A DNA stretch of 44,759 nucleotides from Pseudomonadales bacterium (GCA_022827245.1 JAJDTI010000108.1:1-44759); one strand, 5' to 3'. Shown: positions 7,029 through 16,690, counted from the first letter of the stretch. Notes: generated from the letters alone by a model not told the origin. Numbers and translations: made by a program.

Positions 7029-9898
7029 GCGCGGACGAACTGCACGCGGAAGCGGCGCAGACCGGCGACATGCGCCGCTACGCGCGGCTGCTCCGCTACC
7101 TCAGGCCGCATCTCGGCTGGTTCCTGCTCGCCGTGGTGGGCTTTCTGCTCGCGGCCGGCGGCGAAGCGTACTTCGCGCGCCTGCTCGGCGACATCGTCGA
7201 TGCCTTCGAGTCGCCGGCCGCGCATCACGTCTGGCTGTTCCCGGCGCTGATGCTGGCCGCCGCCGCGGTCCGGGCGGTCGGCGCGGTTGTCGGCGACTTC
7301 CTGATGTCCCGCATCTCCTTCCGGATCGTGCACGTGATCCGCCACGAACTCTTCGCCCGCCTGGTGACGTTGCCGAGCGCGTTCTTCGACCGCAGCGCCC
7401 AGGGCGCGCTGGTCTCCCGGCTGACGTACAACACCGCGCAGTTGCGCGACACGGTCACCGACGCCGTGAAGATCGTCATCCAGGACGGCGGGAAGGTCAT
7501 CGTGCTGCTCGCCTTCATGCTGTACGCCAACTGGTTGCTGACGCTCATCTTCCTGGCGGTGGCGCCCGTGGTGGGATCGATCGTGCGCTATGCGTCGCGG
7601 CGTTTCCGCCGCATCAGCCGGCGCATCCAGCGCTCGATGGGCGACGTGACCCAGATCGCCTCGGAAACCGTCTCCGGCTACCGCGTCATGCGCACGTTCG
7701 GGGGAGAGCCCTACGAGCGGGACCGGTTCGTGGCGGCGAGCGAGCGGAACCGGCGGCAGAACCTCAAGATGGCGGCCACGAAGGCGGTCAGCACGCAGAC
7801 CATCCAGTTGCTCGTGGCGATCGCGCTTGCGCTGCTCGTCGGTTTCCTCTTCCAGCCGGACCTGGCGACGGGCATGTCTGCGGGGGATTTGATCGCGTAC
7901 CTCGGCTACGCCGGCCTGCTGGCGAATCCGATCAAGAAGCTCTCCGAGGTCAACGCCCGCCTCCAGCGGGGGCTCGCGGCGGCGGAGGACGTCTTCTGGC
8001 AGCTCGACCAGACGCCGGAGGCGGACACCGGCGAGCGGACCGTCGAGCGGGCGGAAGGACGCATCGAGTTCCGCAACGTCTCGTTCCGCTACGAGGAAGC
8101 GGGCCGTGACGCGCTCGAGGGGGTGTCCTTCACCCTGGAGCCAGGGGAGACGGTGGCGCTGGTGGGGCGATCGGGCGCCGGCAAGTCGACCCTCGCGAGC
8201 CTCATCGCGCGGTTCTACGACGCCACGGACGGCACGATCCTGCTGGACGGTGCGCCCGTCGAGGACTACACCCTCGCGAGCCTGCGCGCGCAGATCGCGC
8301 TGGTCACCCAGGACGTGACCCTGTTCAACGACACGCTGCGGCGGAACATCGCCTACGGACGCCTCGCCCGGGCGTCGGACGACGAGATCGATCGCGCGGT
8401 GCACGGCGCGCACGTCGACCAGTTCGTCGATGACCTGAGCGCGGGGCTGGACACCGTGCTGGGCGACGATGGCGTGCTGCTGTCGGGCGGGCAGCGGCAG
8501 CGCGTGGCGATCGCGCGCGCACTGTTGAAGGACGCCCCGATCCTGATCCTGGACGAGGCCACGTCGGCCCTGGATCCGGAGAGCGAACGCCACATCCGCG
8601 ACGCGCTCGACGCGGCCATGCGGGGACGCACGACGCTGGTGATCGCACACCGCCTGTCGACCATCGAGAACGCGGACCGGATCGTGGTGCTGGCGGAGGG
8701 GCGCGTCGCCGAGATCGGCCGCCACGCGGAGCTCATCGCGGCGGGTGGCGCGTACGCGCAGCTCTACCGGTCGCAGTTCGCCAACGGCGACGAGGCGGAG
8801 CCGCCCAAGCCCACGGCGGCCCCGGCGCCGGCCGTTCGCGAGCCGGCGGTGCCGCCCCGGACGGCGCTCGAGCGGTCGTGGTACGGCCGCCGCTGGTGGA
8901 CGATGCTGCTGCGGCCGCTGGCGGCGCTGTTCGCCGCCGTCGTCGGATACCGGCGCCGGCGCTTCCGCGCAGGGCGGGGCGCCACCTGGCGCGCGCCGGT
9001 CCCCGTGGTGGTGGTGGGGAACGTCACGGTGGGCGGCACCGGCAAGTCGCCGCTCGTGATCTGGCTGGCGAACTGGCTCCGCGCGCAGGGCGCCTCGCCG
9101 GGCGTGGTCCTGCGCGGCTACCGCCGGCGCCGCCGGCCGCGCGTACGCTACCCCCTGCTGGTGACAGCCGGAACGCCGGCGTCCCGCGCCGGGGACGAGG
9201 CGGTGATGATCGCGCGGGCGACCGGGGCTCCGGTGGTGGTCGCCCCCGACCGCGTGGCCGCCGTCCGGCACCTGCTCGACCGCACGTCCTGCGACGTTGT
9301 GCTGTGCGACGACGGGCTGCAGCACTACGCGCTCGAAAGGGACCTCGAGATCGCGGTGCTGGACGGCGACCGGGGTGTCGGGAACGGCTGTTGCCTGCCC
9401 GCCGGACCGCTCAGGGAACCGGTGTCCCGGCTCGCGGACGTGGACCTCGTCATCGCCAACGGCGCCGCGACCGGGCTCGCGGCGCCGGAGTACACGATGG
9501 CCGTGCGCCCGGTCGCGTTTCGCAACCTGGCCTCCGGCGCGACGGTGGCCCCGCGGCGCTTCGCGGAGGACGTGACGAATGCCGCCGGAGGCGCGGTGTA
9601 CGCCGTGTCCGCCATCGGCAATCCCGCCCGGTTCCACCGCACGCTCGCCGAGCTCGGACTCGCCCCGGTGGAACGGTCCTTCCCGGATCACCATGCGTTC
9701 GTCGAAGCCGACTTTGCGGTCCCGGAGGCCGTCCCGGAGGGGGCCTGCGTCGTGGTGACGGAAAAGGACGCCGCCAGGATCGCGGAACTGCCCAACGTGT
9801 CGGACGGTTGGTGGGCGCTCGAAGTGGCGATGGAACCCGACGCGGACTTCCAGGCGGCGGTGGCGGAGGCATTGCGGTCGCGCGGCGTCGACGTGTGA
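7025..9898 (+). CDS. MsbA-LpxK fusion: lipid A ABC flippase joined to tetraacyldisaccharide 4'-kinase
   Basis: A single 957-codon frame encodes two enzymes that are normally separate. Residues about 1-585 form a complete MsbA-type ABC half-transporter: membrane segments up to about 320, Walker [10 protein letters not shown] near 381, signature LSGGQRQR near 486, Walker [13 protein letters not shown] near 507 and H-loop IAHRLS near 540. A Pro/Ala-rich linker (about 590-612) follows. Residues about 613-957 are a full LpxK: N-terminal amphipathic/membrane segment, P-loop [12 protein letters not shown] near 662, LRGY, DDGLQHY near 762 and VVTEKDA near 911. MsbA flips core-lipid A across the inner membrane and LpxK phosphorylates the 4' position before KDO addition. 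No internal stop or frameshift is seen. Overlaps at both ends (ATGA, GTGA) place it between exbD and kdsB. Confidence 0.93.
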   Translation: MSADELHAEAAQTGDMRRYARLLRYLRPHLGWFLLAVVGFLLAAGGEAYFARLLGDIVDAFESPAAHHVWLFPALMLAAAAVRAVGAVVGDFLMSRISFRIVHVIRHELFARLVTLPSAFFDRSAQGALVSRLTYNTAQLRDTVTDAVKIVIQDGGKVIVLLAFMLYANWLLTLIFLAVAPVVGSIVRYASRRFRRISRRIQRSMGDVTQIASETVSGYRVMRTFGGEPYERDRFVAASERNRRQNLKMAATKAVSTQTIQLLVAIALALLVGFLFQPDLATGMSAGDLIAYLGYAGLLANPIKKLSEVNARLQRGLAAAEDVFWQLDQTPEADTGERTVERAEGRIEFRNVSFRYEEAGRDALEGVSFTLEPGETVALVGRSGAGKSTLASLIARFYDATDGTILLDGAPVEDYTLASLRAQIALVTQDVTLFNDTLRRNIAYGRLARASDDEIDRAVHGAHVDQFVDDLSAGLDTVLGDDGVLLSGGQRQRVAIARALLKDAPILILDEATSALDPESERHIRDALDAAMRGRTTLVIAHRLSTIENADRIVVLAEGRVAEIGRHAELIAAGGAYAQLYRSQFANGDEAEPPKPTAAPAPAVREPAVPPRTALERSWYGRRWWTMLLRPLAALFAAVVGYRRRRFRAGRGATWRAPVPVVVVGNVTVGGTGKSPLVIWLANWLRAQGASPGVVLRGYRRRRRPRVRYPLLVTAGTPASRAGDEAVMIARATGAPVVVAPDRVAAVRHLLDRTSCDVVLCDDGLQHYALERDLEIAVLDGDRGVGNGCCLPAGPLREPVSRLADVDLVIANGAATGLAAPEYTMAVRPVAFRNLASGATVAPRRFAEDVTNAAGGAVYAVSAIGNPARFHRTLAELGLAPVERSFPDHHAFVEADFAVPEAVPEGACVVVTEKDAARIAELPNVSDGWWALEVAMEPDADFQAAVAEALRSRGVDV

Positions 9899-10677
9899 CC
9901 GGGTTCTCGGTCGTCATTCCCGCGCGTTTCGCGTCGACGCGGCTGCCCGGCAAGCCGCTCGAGGACATCGAGGGGATGCCGATGATCGTCCGGGTGGCGG
10001 CGCAGGCAGCCCGGTCCGGGGCCGAGCGCGTGGTGGTCGCCACGGACGACCGGCGCGTGCTGTCGGCCCTGGCCGCCGCGTCCGCGTCGGCGCCGGTCGA
10101 GGGCGCCATGACGGCGTCCGACCATCCCTCGGGGTCGGACCGGACGATGGAAGTGGCGGAGCGCGAGGGTTGGCCCGCCGACCACGTGGTGGTGAACGTG
10201 CAGGGCGACGAGCCGTTGATTCCGCCGGCCGTGATCGACCAGGTGGCCGCGCTGCTGCAGGCCGCCCCGTCGCGGGACGTAGCGACGCTCTGCGAGCCGC
10301 TCGAGACGCTGGAGGACGTGTTCGACGAGAACATCGTCAAAGTCGTCGTCAGCCGCGGCGGCCGGGCGCTGTACTTCTCGCGGGCGCCCGTGCCCTTCGC
10401 CCGTGGGCGCTTCGACGGCCGGCGCGGCCCGCTGCCGGCAGACGTCGGCGGCTGGCGCAGGCACGTGGGGATCTACGCCTATCGCGTCCGGGCTCTGCGC
10501 CGCTTCGTCGCGCTGCCGCGCGGGGCGTTCGAGGCCACGGAGTCCCTGGAGCAGTTGCGCTTCCTGGAGAACGACATCGACATCGTCGTGGGCGACGCCG
10601 TCGCGCCGGTCCCCGGCGGAGTCGACACGCCGGCGGACCTCGAGCGGGTCAGGGCCGTCCTGCGCGCTTCGGTCTGA
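9895..10677 (+). CDS. kdsB: CMP-KDO synthetase (3-deoxy-manno-octulosonate cytidylyltransferase)
   Basis: This 260-residue cytoplasmic enzyme activates KDO with CTP for transfer to lipid A. It shows the nucleotidyltransferase N-terminus VVIPARFASTRLPGKPL (about 5-21), VVVATDDRRV near 43, a DHPSGSDR motif near 80 and VVNVQGDEPLIPP near 99, all as in KdsB. Length matches the family. The start is GTG at 9895 overlapping the LpxK stop (GTGA). Longer in-frame extensions run inside lpxK and are not credible. It directly follows LpxK in the pathway and in the operon. The ycaR and ptpA genes that often flank kdsB in Pseudomonas are absent here. Confidence 0.96.
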   Translation: MTGFSVVIPARFASTRLPGKPLEDIEGMPMIVRVAAQAARSGAERVVVATDDRRVLSALAAASASAPVEGAMTASDHPSGSDRTMEVAEREGWPADHVVVNVQGDEPLIPPAVIDQVAALLQAAPSRDVATLCEPLETLEDVFDENIVKVVVSRGGRALYFSRAPVPFARGRFDGRRGPLPADVGGWRRHVGIYAYRVRALRRFVALPRGAFEATESLEQLRFLENDIDIVVGDAVAPVPGGVDTPADLERVRAVLRASV

Positions 10678-10686
10678 CCGCGCCTG

Positions 10687-11445
10687 TCAGCGTGGCGCCA
10701 TCCGGATCCCGGCGTCGATGCGGATGGTCTCGCCGTTGAGGTACGGGTTCTCGACGATCTGCCGGACGAGCAGGGCGTACTCCGAGGCGTCGCCCAGCCG
10801 CTTCGGGAACTGCGTCATCTCGATCAGCGGGTCGCGCACGGCCGGCGGGGCTCCGATCATCATCGGGGTCTCGAAGATCCCGGGCGCGATCGTGCAGACG
10901 CGGATGCCCGAGCGTGACAGGTCCCGCGCGATCGGCAGGGTCATGCCCACGACGCCGCCCTTCGACGCACTGTAGGCCGCCTGGCCGATCTGACCGTCGA
11001 ACGCCGCCACCGACGCCGTGTTGACGATGACGCCGCGCTCGTCGTCGTCGTTCTTCTGCATCTGGGCGGCGCAGCAGCGCAGCGTGTTGAACGTCCCGAT
11101 CAGGTTGACCTGGATGACCATGCTGAAGGCCGCGAGAGGCAGGGGCCCGTCCCGCCCGACGGTACGCGCCGCCGCCGCGATACCGGCGCAGTTCACGTTG
11201 ATGTGGATGTTCCCGAACCGCTCGACGACGGCGTCTATAGCGGTCTCGACAGAGGCTTCGTCGGTCACGTCGGCGACGGTCGGATGCGCGGCGGGCCCGA
11301 GCTCTTCGGCCGCCTGGTGGACGAGCGCCTCGTTGCGGTCGAGCAGGACGGCCCGGCCGCCGTTCGCGATGACCATCTCCGCCGTCGCGCGCCCGAGCCC
11401 CGACGCGCCTCCCGTGATCACCGCCACCTTGCCGTTGATGTCCAT
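10687..11445 (-). CDS. SDR dehydrogenase, 3-hydroxyacyl-CoA dehydrogenase type 2-like
   Basis: This 252-residue NAD(P)-dependent short-chain dehydrogenase/reductase has the cofactor motif TGGASGLG (about 11-18), Ser145 in VNTASVAAF and the catalytic Tyr158/Lys162 in YSASKGG. NCAG replaces the usual NNAG at about 85-88. The GGASGLG start, the NCAG form and the APGIFETPMM segment resemble the 3-hydroxyacyl-CoA dehydrogenase type 2 (HSD17B10) group, which suggests fatty-acid beta-oxidation or a related alcohol oxidation. The substrate cannot be fixed. The gene is convergent to kdsB (9 nt gap) and divergent from alkB. It is not part of the usual lol-rne gene order, so it looks like a local insertion. 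Confidence 0.9.
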   Translation of the reverse strand: MDINGKVAVITGGASGLGRATAEMVIANGGRAVLLDRNEALVHQAAEELGPAAHPTVADVTDEASVETAIDAVVERFGNIHINVNCAGIAAAARTVGRDGPLPLAAFSMVIQVNLIGTFNTLRCCAAQMQKNDDDERGVIVNTASVAAFDGQIGQAAYSASKGGVVGMTLPIARDLSRSGIRVCTIAPGIFETPMMIGAPPAVRDPLIEMTQFPKRLGDASEYALLVRQIVENPYLNGETIRIDAGIRMAPR

Positions 11446-11546
11446 GTCTATCCGCTCCGCGTTCGTCCGGCAATCCGCCAGTGGCCCGCGATTCTACGCG
11501 TCTCTAAGCGTCCAGGCCGTCGCGTGGCTGGAATCCCCCGGACGCG

Positions 11547-11552
11547 GATAAC
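11547..11552 (+). promoter_or_regulatory. -10-like hexamer close to the alkB start
   Basis: GATAAC lies 8 nt before the GTG at 11561, a spacing that would give an almost leaderless transcript. A very weak -35-like TGGCTG lies about 16 nt upstream. No Shine-Dalgarno sequence is present between this hexamer and the start codon. Confidence 0.3.
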
Positions 11553-11560
11553 ATGTCCGG

Positions 11561-12196
11561 GTGAACTATGCCCCACCGCAGCACGTGGCGTCCGCCGGGA
11601 CGACTCCCGCGGGGCTGCGCGAGTTGCTTCATGTCCGCGCTGTCCTGCCCCGCGCCGCGGCCGACGACCTGTTCCGGCACTGCCTCGCGGACCTCGACTG
11701 GCGACAGGAGCGCGTCCGGCTGTTCGGGAAGGAGGTGGCCGCGCCGCGCCTGAGCGCCTGCTACGGCCAACCCGGGCTCGCCTACCGCTACAGCGGCGTG
11801 ACGCGTCGCTGCGCGGCGTGGACCGCCCCGCTGCGGGAGGCCGCGGAGACGATCGGCCGGGAAGTCGGTGCGTCCTTCAACTTCGTGCTGGCCAACCGGT
11901 ACCGGGACGGCTCGGATGCGGTCGGCTGGCACGCGGACGACGAGCGCGGGATCGCACCGGTCATCGCGTCCCTGAGTCTCGGCGCCGAGCGGGCGTTCCG
12001 CGTGCGGCCGAGGGAGGGCGGCGGCTCCACAGCGGTGCTCCTCGCGCACGGCGACCTCGTCCTCATGTGGGGTCGATGCCAGCGCGATTTCAGGCATGCC
12101 TTGCCGCGGACTCGCGCCCGGGTCGGCGTGCGGGTCAACCTCACGCTCCGCCGGGTCCGCCCGTCCGGCGCCGCCGCCGAGGCCAGCGCCACTTGA
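11561..12196 (+). CDS. alkB: AlkB-family 2-oxoglutarate/Fe(II) dioxygenase
   Basis: This 211-residue protein resembles the ALKBH2/3-like branch of DNA dealkylases, which remove methyl groups from N1-methyladenine and N3-methylcytosine by oxidative demethylation. The jelly-roll core carries the iron ligands His124 and Asp126 (GWHADDE) and His179 (DFRHALPRT). It is followed by the Arg-rich RVGVRVNLTLR strand that binds 2-oxoglutarate. The NFVLANRYRDG strand before the HxD is family-typical. GTG at 11561 is the only reasonable start. The stop overlaps the TTG of murB (TTGA), so the two are probably co-transcribed. Some relatives act on RNA, so substrate choice is inferred from family. Confidence 0.92.
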   Translation: MNYAPPQHVASAGTTPAGLRELLHVRAVLPRAAADDLFRHCLADLDWRQERVRLFGKEVAAPRLSACYGQPGLAYRYSGVTRRCAAWTAPLREAAETIGREVGASFNFVLANRYRDGSDAVGWHADDERGIAPVIASLSLGAERAFRVRPREGGGSTAVLLAHGDLVLMWGRCQRDFRHALPRTRARVGVRVNLTLRRVRPSGAAAEASAT

Positions 12197-13206
12197 GCCG
12201 CGTCCGCCGTTCGGTCTCCCTCCGCCTGGCGAACAGCCTGCGGGTGGAAAGCGTGGCCGAGGAGTACGTGGAGGCGGGGGATGCATCCGAGCTTTGCGCT
12301 GTCCTGGGCCGCGCCCGGCGCGACTCCGTTCCCGTGACCCTCCTGGGAGGAGGCACGAACGTGGTTCCCCTGCGCCGCATCGACGGGCGCGTGGTGCGCA
12401 TCGCGAGCCGCGGCATGTCGTTCCGGCCCTGTCGCGGGGGTGTGCGCGTGACCGCCGCGGCCGGGGAGTCCTGGCATCGCCTCGTCCGCGAGTGTCTCGG
12501 CCGGGGCCTGGCGGGACCGGAGAACCTCGCGCTCATTCCCGGGACGGTCGGCGCGGCGCCGATACAGAACATCGGCGCTTACGGGCGGGAGCTCTCGAGG
12601 TGGGTGTCCGGCGTCTCCGTCGTCGACACCGTTTCCCTCGAGCAGAGCGTGCTGGAAGCGTCAGCCTGCGCCTTCCGCTACCGGGACAGCGTCTTCAAGT
12701 CGGAGGAGCAGGGCCGCTACGTGGTGACGGCCGTCGCGCTCGACCTGCGGGATGACCCGCCGGAATCCGAGTACCCGGAACTCGCGAGGGAACTGGCGCG
12801 GCTGGGGCGCGACCCCTCGCCGGTATGGGTGGCCGAGGCGGTCATCCGCCTGCGCCGGCGCAAGCTGCCCGACCCCCGGCAGGTGGGCAACGCCGGCAGC
12901 TTCTTCAAGAACCCGACCCTGACCGCCGACGCGTTCGACCGCCTGCGTGGCCGCTTGGACATCCCGGGGTTTCCGGACGGCGCCCGCGTGCGCGTCCCGG
13001 CGGCGAGACTGATCGACGTCTGCGGCTGGAAGGGCTACCGGACCGGGGACGCCGGCGTTTGGTCACGGCACGCGCTGGTGCTAGTCAACCACGGAGGGGC
13101 GAGCGGGCGCGAGATCCTCGATCTGGCGTACCGGATACGCGACGACGTCGCGCAGCGGTTCGACGTCGAGCTACAGCTCGAGCCCACCGTGCTGGGGCGC
13201 GGCTAG
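12193..13206 (+). CDS. murB: UDP-N-acetylenolpyruvoylglucosamine reductase
   Basis: This 337-residue FAD enzyme makes UDP-N-acetylmuramate in peptidoglycan synthesis. FAD-binding motifs GGGTNVV (about 50-56) and NLALIPGTVGAAPIQNIGAYG (about 112-132) are present. They are followed by the YRDSVFKSE segment and the catalytic-Ser segment GNAGSFFKNP. The C-terminal domain ends in ELQLEPTVLG with the conserved Glu. The start is TTG at 12193 overlapping the alkB stop. The next in-frame start (GTG 12244) would cut the NSLRV segment, which aligns with the conserved NT(F/L) near the start of MurB proteins. It converges with rne. Confidence 0.95.
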   Translation: MSRVRRSVSLRLANSLRVESVAEEYVEAGDASELCAVLGRARRDSVPVTLLGGGTNVVPLRRIDGRVVRIASRGMSFRPCRGGVRVTAAAGESWHRLVRECLGRGLAGPENLALIPGTVGAAPIQNIGAYGRELSRWVSGVSVVDTVSLEQSVLEASACAFRYRDSVFKSEEQGRYVVTAVALDLRDDPPESEYPELARELARLGRDPSPVWVAEAVIRLRRRKLPDPRQVGNAGSFFKNPTLTADAFDRLRGRLDIPGFPDGARVRVPAARLIDVCGWKGYRTGDAGVWSRHALVLVNHGGASGREILDLAYRIRDDVAQRFDVELQLEPTVLGRG

Positions 13207-13210
13207 CAGC

Positions 13211-13251
13211 CTGTCTGGCTTGGGCCCGCGAAGCGGGTCCAGGCCAGACAG
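13211..13251 (+). terminator. Long hairpin after murB (19-bp stem, GAA loop)
   Basis: Arms 13211-13229 and 13233-13251 pair over 19 positions around a GAA loop. In plus-strand RNA 17 pairs are Watson-Crick and two are G-U. In minus-strand RNA those two would be C-A mismatches, so the structure favours the murB transcript. There is no U-tract, so it may act as a transcript 3' end or as a RNA-processing or stability element rather than a classical intrinsic terminator. Confidence 0.6.
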
Positions 13252-13277
13252 AGCAATAGAACGGCGGGTGGCTGGGG

Positions 13278-13311
13278 CCAAGGACGGCGCCCGTCAGGGT
13301 GACGGCCTTGG
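13278..13311. terminator. Second nested hairpin in the murB-rne convergent gap
   Basis: CCAAGG (13278-13283) pairs with CCTTGG (13306-13311), and CCGTCA (13291-13296) pairs with TGACGG (13300-13305) around a GGG loop. A 7-nt bulge sits on the left side. It lies about 40 nt downstream of the rne stop when read from the minus strand and could serve either gene. Confidence 0.45.
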
Positions 13312-13352
13312 TGGCGCTAGCAGCCTGCCAGCCGCGCCGCCGCATCCTCCGG

Positions 13353-16121
13353 TCAGTCGCTCCCCTCGCTCGCCGCGGCTGCGGCCCTGCGCCGCGCCTC
13401 TCTGGGGTCGTTGGACGCCCTTCCCGGTCCCACGTCCGTCCTCCGGGGAGAGGGCTCCAGCCCCGAACCCTCGTCCGTCGCTTCGCTACGTGCCGAGTCC
13501 GAGGGCTCCGGGTCCGGAGCCGAAGCGCCCTGGGCGTCGTCTCCGGACGGCGTGTCCCCACCGGCCGGCGGTGTGTCCACCGTCCGCGTGGTTGGCGGCG
13601 CCGTCTCGACGGACGCCTCCGAGGCGGGGCGTTGCCTTGGGTCGTTGCTGGCGCGGCCCTGCGGGCGGGGCTCGTCGGTCACCTCGGCCGTGGCGGCCTC
13701 ATCCGCCTCGGCGGCCAGCATCGCCGCGGCGATGGAATCGGGCTCGGCCTCCGCCTCCGTGGTGACGGCGGCCGCGGCGGGCTCCGGCCGTGCTGCCGGC
13801 GCCGGGGACGACTCCCGGCCTTCGCCCTCGACCGCGGAGCGGTCTCGGCGCGGTTTCCGCTTGTTGGGTCTGGACTGTGCGTCCGGCCTTTGGTCCGGAG
13901 CGCCTGAAGCGCGATCCTCGGCCGCGCCCTGCTGGTCCGCCGGTCCGCGGCGGCGCCCTCGCCGGGAGCCGCGGTCTTCGGTCTGTTTGGCCTGGGCCGC
14001 GTCGTCCTGTCGACGTCTTCCTTCACCCTGTCCGCCACCCTGTCCGCCGCCTTGTGCGCCGCCCTGTCCGCGTGACCGCGAACCGGCCCGCTCCTGATCC
14101 CGGTCCCGGTCTCGATCCCGATCGCGGTTCCGGTCCCGATCCCGGTCCCGATCACGGTTGCGGGCCTGTCTCTGGCCGTTCTCGCTTCTCGACGCGCTGC
14201 CGTTGCCGCGCCCTGCCTGTCGCTCCTGGCCGCGCCGCGATCGGCCGCGACGCTCCTGGTCGCCGCGACGTTCGCGACGCTCCTGGCCTTCCGTACGGCG
14301 TTCGGCCCGGTTGCCGCCCTGGCCGCGCGCGCGGTCATCCGACCGCTGGCGTCCTTCGTCGCGGGATCGCTGGCGCGGACCGTCGGGAGTCTTCCGTGGC
14401 CGCTGTGAGGCACCGTCGTCCGCGTCGCCGCTGAACAGGTTGGAGAACAGCCTCCGCAGTGCGCCGGGACGCGATGGAGTCGGCGCCGGCTGCGCCGGCG
14501 CCATCGACTTGACGGCGGCCTCCTGCGCCCGGGGCTTGCGGCCGTTGTCACGGTCGCGAGGCGCGGGCATCTCCACATCGCTCGCCGTGTCCGCCAGTTC
14601 GTAGCTCAACACGGCGGCTTCCGCCTCGGCGTCGTCCTCCCGGATGCGCTGGACCTCGTAGTGAGGCGTCTCCAGGTTGCCTGCCGGCACGATCACGAGG
14701 TGCGTGTTCGTGCGCTTTTCGATATCCGCGACGTCGCTGCGTTTCTCGTTCAGGAGGTACGCGGCGACGTTGAGCGGCACCAGCGCCCGCACGATGGAAC
14801 TGCGCTCCTTCAGCGACTCTTCCTCCATCACGCGCAGGATCGACAGGGCGAGGGAACGGATGTCCTGAATGCGTCCCTGCCCCCCGCAGCGCGGGCAGAC
14901 CTCGGTGGTCATCTCCACCAGCGAGGGGCGCAGGCGTTGCCGTGACATCTCCATCAGGCCGAACCGCGAGATGCGCCCAATCTGGATGCGTGCCCGGTCC
15001 GCCTCCATGGCTTCGCGCAGGCGCGTTTCCACGGCGCGCTGATTCCGGGTGCTCGACATGTCGATGAAGTCGATGACGATCAGGCCGCCCACGTCGCGCA
15101 GGCGCAACTGCCGGGCGATCTCCTCGGCCGCCTCGAGGTTGGTGTTGAGGGCCGTTTCCTCGATGTCCGCGCCGCGCGTCGCCCGCGCGGAGTTGATGTC
15201 GATCGACACGAGCGCCTCGGTGGGGTCGATCACGACCGCACCGCCGGACGGCAGCTTCACCTCGTGGTGGAAGGCGGTCTCGATCTGGGTCTCGATCTGG
15301 TAGCGGCTGAACAGGGGCACATCGTCGGAGTAGAGGCGGATGCGGTCCTTGTAGCCGGGCATGACCTGGTCGACGAACCGGGAGGCTTCCGCGAACGCCT
15401 CCTCGCTGTCGATGAGGACCTCGCCGATGTCGGCCCGGAGGTAGTCGCGAATGGCCCGCAGGACGACGTTGTTCTCCTGGTAGATCAGCGCGGGCGCCCG
15501 CTGATCGCCGCCCGCGGTCCGGATGGCCTCCCAGAGCTGCAGCAGGTAGTCGAGGTCCCACTGCAGTTCCTCGGCGCTACGCCCGACGCCCGCGGTGCGG
15601 ACGATCACGCCCATGCCGTCCGGAATCTCGAGCCCGCTCAGCGACTCGCGCAGGTTTTCGCGGTCCTCTCCCTCGATGCGCCGGGAGATGCCCCCCGCAC
15701 GCGGGTTGTTGGGCAGGAGGACCATGTACCGGCCGGCCAGGCTGAGGAAGGTGGTCAGCGCGGCACCCTTGTTGCCGCGCTCCTCCTTGTCGACCTGGAC
15801 GAGGAACTGCTGGCCGGGCGTGATGAGGTCGGCGATGCTGGGTCGCCGACCCTCCGCGTCGGCCTGGTCCGCCTTGTCCGGCTTCGTGAACAGTTCCCGG
15901 GAGATTTCCTTGGCGGGAAGGAATCCGTGGCGGTCGGAGCCGAACTCGATGAAGGCGGCTCCGAGGCTCGGTTCTACGCTGGTGACTTTGGCCTGGTAGA
16001 CGTTGCCTTTCTTCTGCTCCCGCCCGTGACTCTCGATGTCGAAGTCATAGAGGCGCTGGCCGTCCACGAGGGCGACGCGGACCTCTTCGGGCTGCGTCGC
16101 GTTGATGAGCATGCGTTTCAT
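13353..16121 (-). CDS. rne: Ribonuclease E
   Basis: This 922-residue endoribonuclease is the core of the RNA degradosome and of rRNA/tRNA processing. The catalytic half (1 to about 515) has the S1 domain (about 37-125), the DNase I-like site with metal ligands Asp308 (SIDINSA) and Asp351 (VIDFIDM), and the Zn-link Cys409/Cys412 (CPRCGG) that joins dimers. The scaffold half (about 515-922) is disordered: Arg/Glu/Gln-rich, an Arg-Asp dipeptide run, a Gly-Gln run and an acidic/Pro tail. NDPR occurs twice in RASNDPR contexts (826-829 and 904-907). I recall this short motif from Pseudomonas RNase E as a partner-binding site. It converges with murB and has a long leader with its own promoter. The start matches the family N-terminus MKRMLINA. 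Confidence 0.97.
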   Translation of the reverse strand: MKRMLINATQPEEVRVALVDGQRLYDFDIESHGREQKKGNVYQAKVTSVEPSLGAAFIEFGSDRHGFLPAKEISRELFTKPDKADQADAEGRRPSIADLITPGQQFLVQVDKEERGNKGAALTTFLSLAGRYMVLLPNNPRAGGISRRIEGEDRENLRESLSGLEIPDGMGVIVRTAGVGRSAEELQWDLDYLLQLWEAIRTAGGDQRAPALIYQENNVVLRAIRDYLRADIGEVLIDSEEAFAEASRFVDQVMPGYKDRIRLYSDDVPLFSRYQIETQIETAFHHEVKLPSGGAVVIDPTEALVSIDINSARATRGADIEETALNTNLEAAEEIARQLRLRDVGGLIVIDFIDMSSTRNQRAVETRLREAMEADRARIQIGRISRFGLMEMSRQRLRPSLVEMTTEVCPRCGGQGRIQDIRSLALSILRVMEEESLKERSSIVRALVPLNVAAYLLNEKRSDVADIEKRTNTHLVIVPAGNLETPHYEVQRIREDDAEAEAAVLSYELADTASDVEMPAPRDRDNGRKPRAQEAAVKSMAPAQPAPTPSRPGALRRLFSNLFSGDADDGASQRPRKTPDGPRQRSRDEGRQRSDDRARGQGGNRAERRTEGQERRERRGDQERRGRSRRGQERQAGRGNGSASRSENGQRQARNRDRDRDRDRNRDRDRDRDRDQERAGSRSRGQGGAQGGGQGGGQGEGRRRQDDAAQAKQTEDRGSRRGRRRGPADQQGAAEDRASGAPDQRPDAQSRPNKRKPRRDRSAVEGEGRESSPAPAARPEPAAAAVTTEAEAEPDSIAAAMLAAEADEAATAEVTDEPRPQGRASNDPRQRPASEASVETAPPTTRTVDTPPAGGDTPSGDDAQGASAPDPEPSDSARSEATDEGSGLEPSPRRTDVGPGRASNDPREARRRAAAAASEGSD
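14028..14160 (-). repeat. Low-complexity coding repeats in the RNase E scaffold region
   Basis: Degenerate GATCCCGGT/CCCGATC-type hexamers (about 14094-14160) encode an Arg-Asp run. Adjacent TGTCCGCCACC-type repeats (about 14028-14080) encode Gly-Gln-Gly units. They keep frame and fit RNA-binding, disordered sequence. They lack the constant repeats and unique spacers of a CRISPR array. Confidence 0.85.
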
Positions 16122-16690
16122 GGTGCAGTAACTCCGTGGTTACGGCGCGAAACGCGCTCGAGTCCGAAAGCGTCGAGCGAAGCGTCGGTCGGCTGGGCGC
16201 GGTCCCGGGGTTCGGGGCCGCGGGCCGGTTTCCGGACGCAGGGTCGCAGGCAGGCGTCGGGCTGCCAGGCGGTACGCCCGGTCGTGCCCTGCCTGTCCAG
16301 GGTCGGGGCGCCTTGCCGCTAGGGGCGGCGCCGGCTGCGAAGAAACTCGTTGGCATGCGTGTCGGGCGGCTACCCGGCGTGCGAGGCCCGTGGGCCGGCG
16401 GCACGAACTTCAGTGCCTTTGCACGTCGCACTGCCCCGTGGGGCGTGCCCGGATGCGCCGAACTGCGCTTGCTCCTTCGGCGATGATCGAGCGCGGCTGT
16501 TGCCGTCAATCGTTGTGTCGAACTCAAAATGCGGTAGTCAGATTCCGCGGTGGGCGGCCGCGAGGGCCGCGTGCTGTCGGTCTTGCAGGCTGTGCGTCGC
16601 CAGAGTATCGAATCTGGTCGGACACACTGTCCGCGCACCTTCCGCGCGCTCCTCGCGCGCGCCGGTTGCGTGCCTTGCCGAAGCGCGTGC
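16122..16690 (-). promoter_or_regulatory. Long 5' leader of rne with hairpins
   Basis: No credible gene lies in this ~570-nt stretch. From the promoter at 16691-16719, transcription toward rne would start near 16684, giving a leader of about 560 nt. It includes hairpins at 16554-16570 (GCGGCC/GGCCGC), 16145-16157 (GCGCG-AAA-CGCGC) and 16128-16143 (GTAAC/GTTAC). The last holds the GGAG ribosome binding site (minus strand, 10 nt before the ATG) partly in its loop. RNase E genes are known to be autoregulated through structured leaders, so a similar role is likely but inferred. Confidence 0.6.

Larger units (their letters stand above)
13202..13327. repeat. 12-bp direct repeats bracketing the murB-rne intergenic hairpins
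   Basis: GCTAGCAGCCTG occurs at 13202-13213 and again at 13316-13327. The first copy contains the murB TAG stop. The two copies enclose two strong hairpins. This could be a target duplication around a small inserted element or chance similarity of structured DNA. Confidence 0.6.

Noticed and set aside
14028..14160. CRISPR or minisatellite in the rne region
   Set aside because: Degenerate, in-frame codon repeats encoding the disordered RNase E tail.
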